DNA of 64,000 nt, from assembly GCA_023091665.1 (NCBI GenBank), contig JALJCQ010000011.1:868001-932000 (forward strand), read 5' to 3'. Under the pieces are notes generated by a model. The model did no database searches and was not told the origin of the DNA. It was given only the letters and a program-made list of their open reading frames with translations. Position 1 is the stretch's first letter; every line of letters starts with the position of its first letter. Positions 63,065 through 64,000 of the stretch are shown piece by piece. A program made the position numbers and the translations under genes. Origin of the DNA: Pythium myriotylum (lineage: Eukaryota; Oomycota; Peronosporomycetes; Pythiales; Pythiaceae).

Positions 63065-64000
63065 ATGGACCTCCACCGCCTGCTCAACGAATCGACAGCC
63101 GCGCTCGAAGCCGACGCCTCCAAGCTCCGCGTCGGCAAGTGGACCGATGAGGAAGAGCGCTACGCCTGCGCGCTCATCAAGCACTTCGTCGCCGGCGCGC
63201 TCCCGATCCCCACCGGCACCTCGCTCCGAAGCTTCCTCGCCAAGAAACTGCGCTGCTCCGCCATGCGCGTCTCCACCAAACTCTCCATGGACGCGCTCGG
63301 CGACATGCCGATCCCCAAGAAACTCGGCCAGAAACGCTTCTTCCCCATGGAAGGACAGTCCGAGATGCAGCTCCGCTACGTCGTGCGCGAGCTCGACCAA
63401 CTCGAGGCCGCGTTCTTGCGGGTCGAGAATCTCGAGCCGATCGAGGAAGACGACGAGTTCGTGGGAAGCATCGAGACGAAGACGTCGTCCACGAGCGACG
63501 ACGAGTCAGAAGGACCGATGCGTGTCGGGAGCTGGTCGCAGGAAGAGCAGGTGTACACGTGTGCTTTGATCGACGCGTTCTTGCGCGGGGCAGTGAACGC
63601 GGCTCCGGGCACGACGCTGCGAGCTTTTCTGTCGGAACGTCTGTGTTGCAATCCTATGCGGATCTCGAAGAAGTTGGCGACGGGAAAGATGGCGTCGACG
63701 ACAATGCCGAAGCGCCTCGGCTCAGCCATCTACCGACTCCAGTCTCTGGATGCTGATTCAGTAGCTCGAGCTGAGTACAAACTTGAACAACTTCGCCAGA
63801 GTTGCTTCCCGACGGCTCCGCGCTACGTGGACCTCAAGTTCCAGCCCCGTGAACGAGTCTTCACGCCGCCCTCCGAGAGAACTGATAACGCGAGAGGTGG
63901 TTCTGCTCACAACGCTGACTACGCTCTCTCTCCACTTGTGGAGTCTGTGAAGCGGAAGCTGCCTTCTCTGACGCTCCCGGCTGCCCCATACCTGCCGACC
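63065..64000 (+). CDS. Protein with duplicated W-EE / GT-LR-FL domain (partial at window end)
   Basis: The frame from ATG 63065 (ccATGGac context) is open to the last base, so the gene continues beyond the window; 312 residues are visible. Two copies of a domain of about 70 residues are clear. Copy 1 (about 25-93) has GKWTDEEERYACALIKHF, GTSLRSFLAKKLRCSAMRVS and a closing Lys-rich KKLGQKRFFP. Copy 2 (about 155-225) has GSWSQEEQVYTCALIDAF, GTTLRAFLSERLCCNPMRIS and MPKRLGS. An acidic linker (EPIEEDDEFVGS) separates them. The Trp-x-x-Glu-Glu start recalls SANT/Myb helices but the rest differs. The sequence is GC-rich with C-ending codons. I do not know the function; a DNA- or protein-binding role is a guess. 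Confidence 0.75.
   Translation, partial: MDLHRLLNESTAALEADASKLRVGKWTDEEERYACALIKHFVAGALPIPTGTSLRSFLAKKLRCSAMRVSTKLSMDALGDMPIPKKLGQKRFFPMEGQSEMQLRYVVRELDQLEAAFLRVENLEPIEEDDEFVGSIETKTSSTSDDESEGPMRVGSWSQEEQVYTCALIDAFLRGAVNAAPGTTLRAFLSERLCCNPMRISKKLATGKMASTTMPKRLGSAIYRLQSLDADSVARAEYKLEQLRQSCFPTAPRYVDLKFQPRERVFTPPSERTDNARGGSAHNADYALSPLVESVKRKLPSLTLPAAPYLPT

Noticed and set aside
1..64000. tRNA, rRNA, CRISPR, LTR retrotransposon or DNA transposon with intact ends
   Set aside because: None was recognised on reading both strands; a covariance-model or repeat-library search would be needed to exclude small or decayed examples.

Overview
The window is a gene-dense nuclear segment of a flagellated stramenopile, most likely an oomycete. 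The genes are eukaryotic. Nearly every intron I could place is GT-AG and about 55-75 bp long. Intergenic gaps are tens to hundreds of bases. Several genes are flagellar (CFAP57, CFAP54), as expected of a zoospore-forming organism. Genus is not determined. All exon joins were made by hand from splice signals, reading frame and remembered family sequences. No tRNA, rRNA, CRISPR array, intact transposon or RxLR-type secreted effector was seen.

Layout. 0-11 kb: 3' end of a KICSTOR subunit (KICS2), the CTLH/GID E3 subunit MAEA, the ER insertase cofactor CCDC47, two uncharacterised coiled-coil proteins, a small basic protein and eIF2-gamma. 11.6-20 kb: CFAP57, an LSM10-like Sm protein and cytosolic leucyl-tRNA synthetase. 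20-37 kb: a CENP-B-type DNA-binding protein, gamma-tubulin complex protein GCP3 (13 exons), the giant ciliary protein CFAP54 and an ankyrin-repeat protein that starts 32 bp from CFAP54 on the other strand. 37-46 kb: a PKG-like kinase with three cyclic-nucleotide domains, a Tudor-like/C2/coiled-coil protein, a 2-oxoglutarate dioxygenase fused to a sulfotransferase, and ribosomal protein eL18. 46-55 kb: the TORC2 subunit SIN1, an uncharacterised ARM-like protein, deubiquitinase OTUD6B, a TMP-phosphatase-like HAD enzyme and GMPPA. 55-64 kb: a 1.9-kDa-scale giant (about 1,940 residues) armadillo protein, a 1.9 kb apparently non-coding GC-rich gap, and the start of a protein with a duplicated W-EE / GT-LR-FL domain that runs off the window.

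How the genes relate. This is mostly housekeeping sequence, not an island or operon. Two TOR-pathway components (KICS2, SIN1), three microtubule/cilium genes (CFAP57, GCP3, CFAP54) and two ubiquitin-pathway genes (MAEA, OTUD6B) occur, but proximity is the only link between them. The most unusual content is the dioxygenase-sulfotransferase fusion, the PKG-like kinase lacking the usual cGMP-selecting residues, the Tudor/C2/coiled-coil protein, the terminal duplicated-domain protein, an LSM10 homologue with a 35-nt intron or frameshift, and several small palindromic or tandem-repeat clusters between genes.
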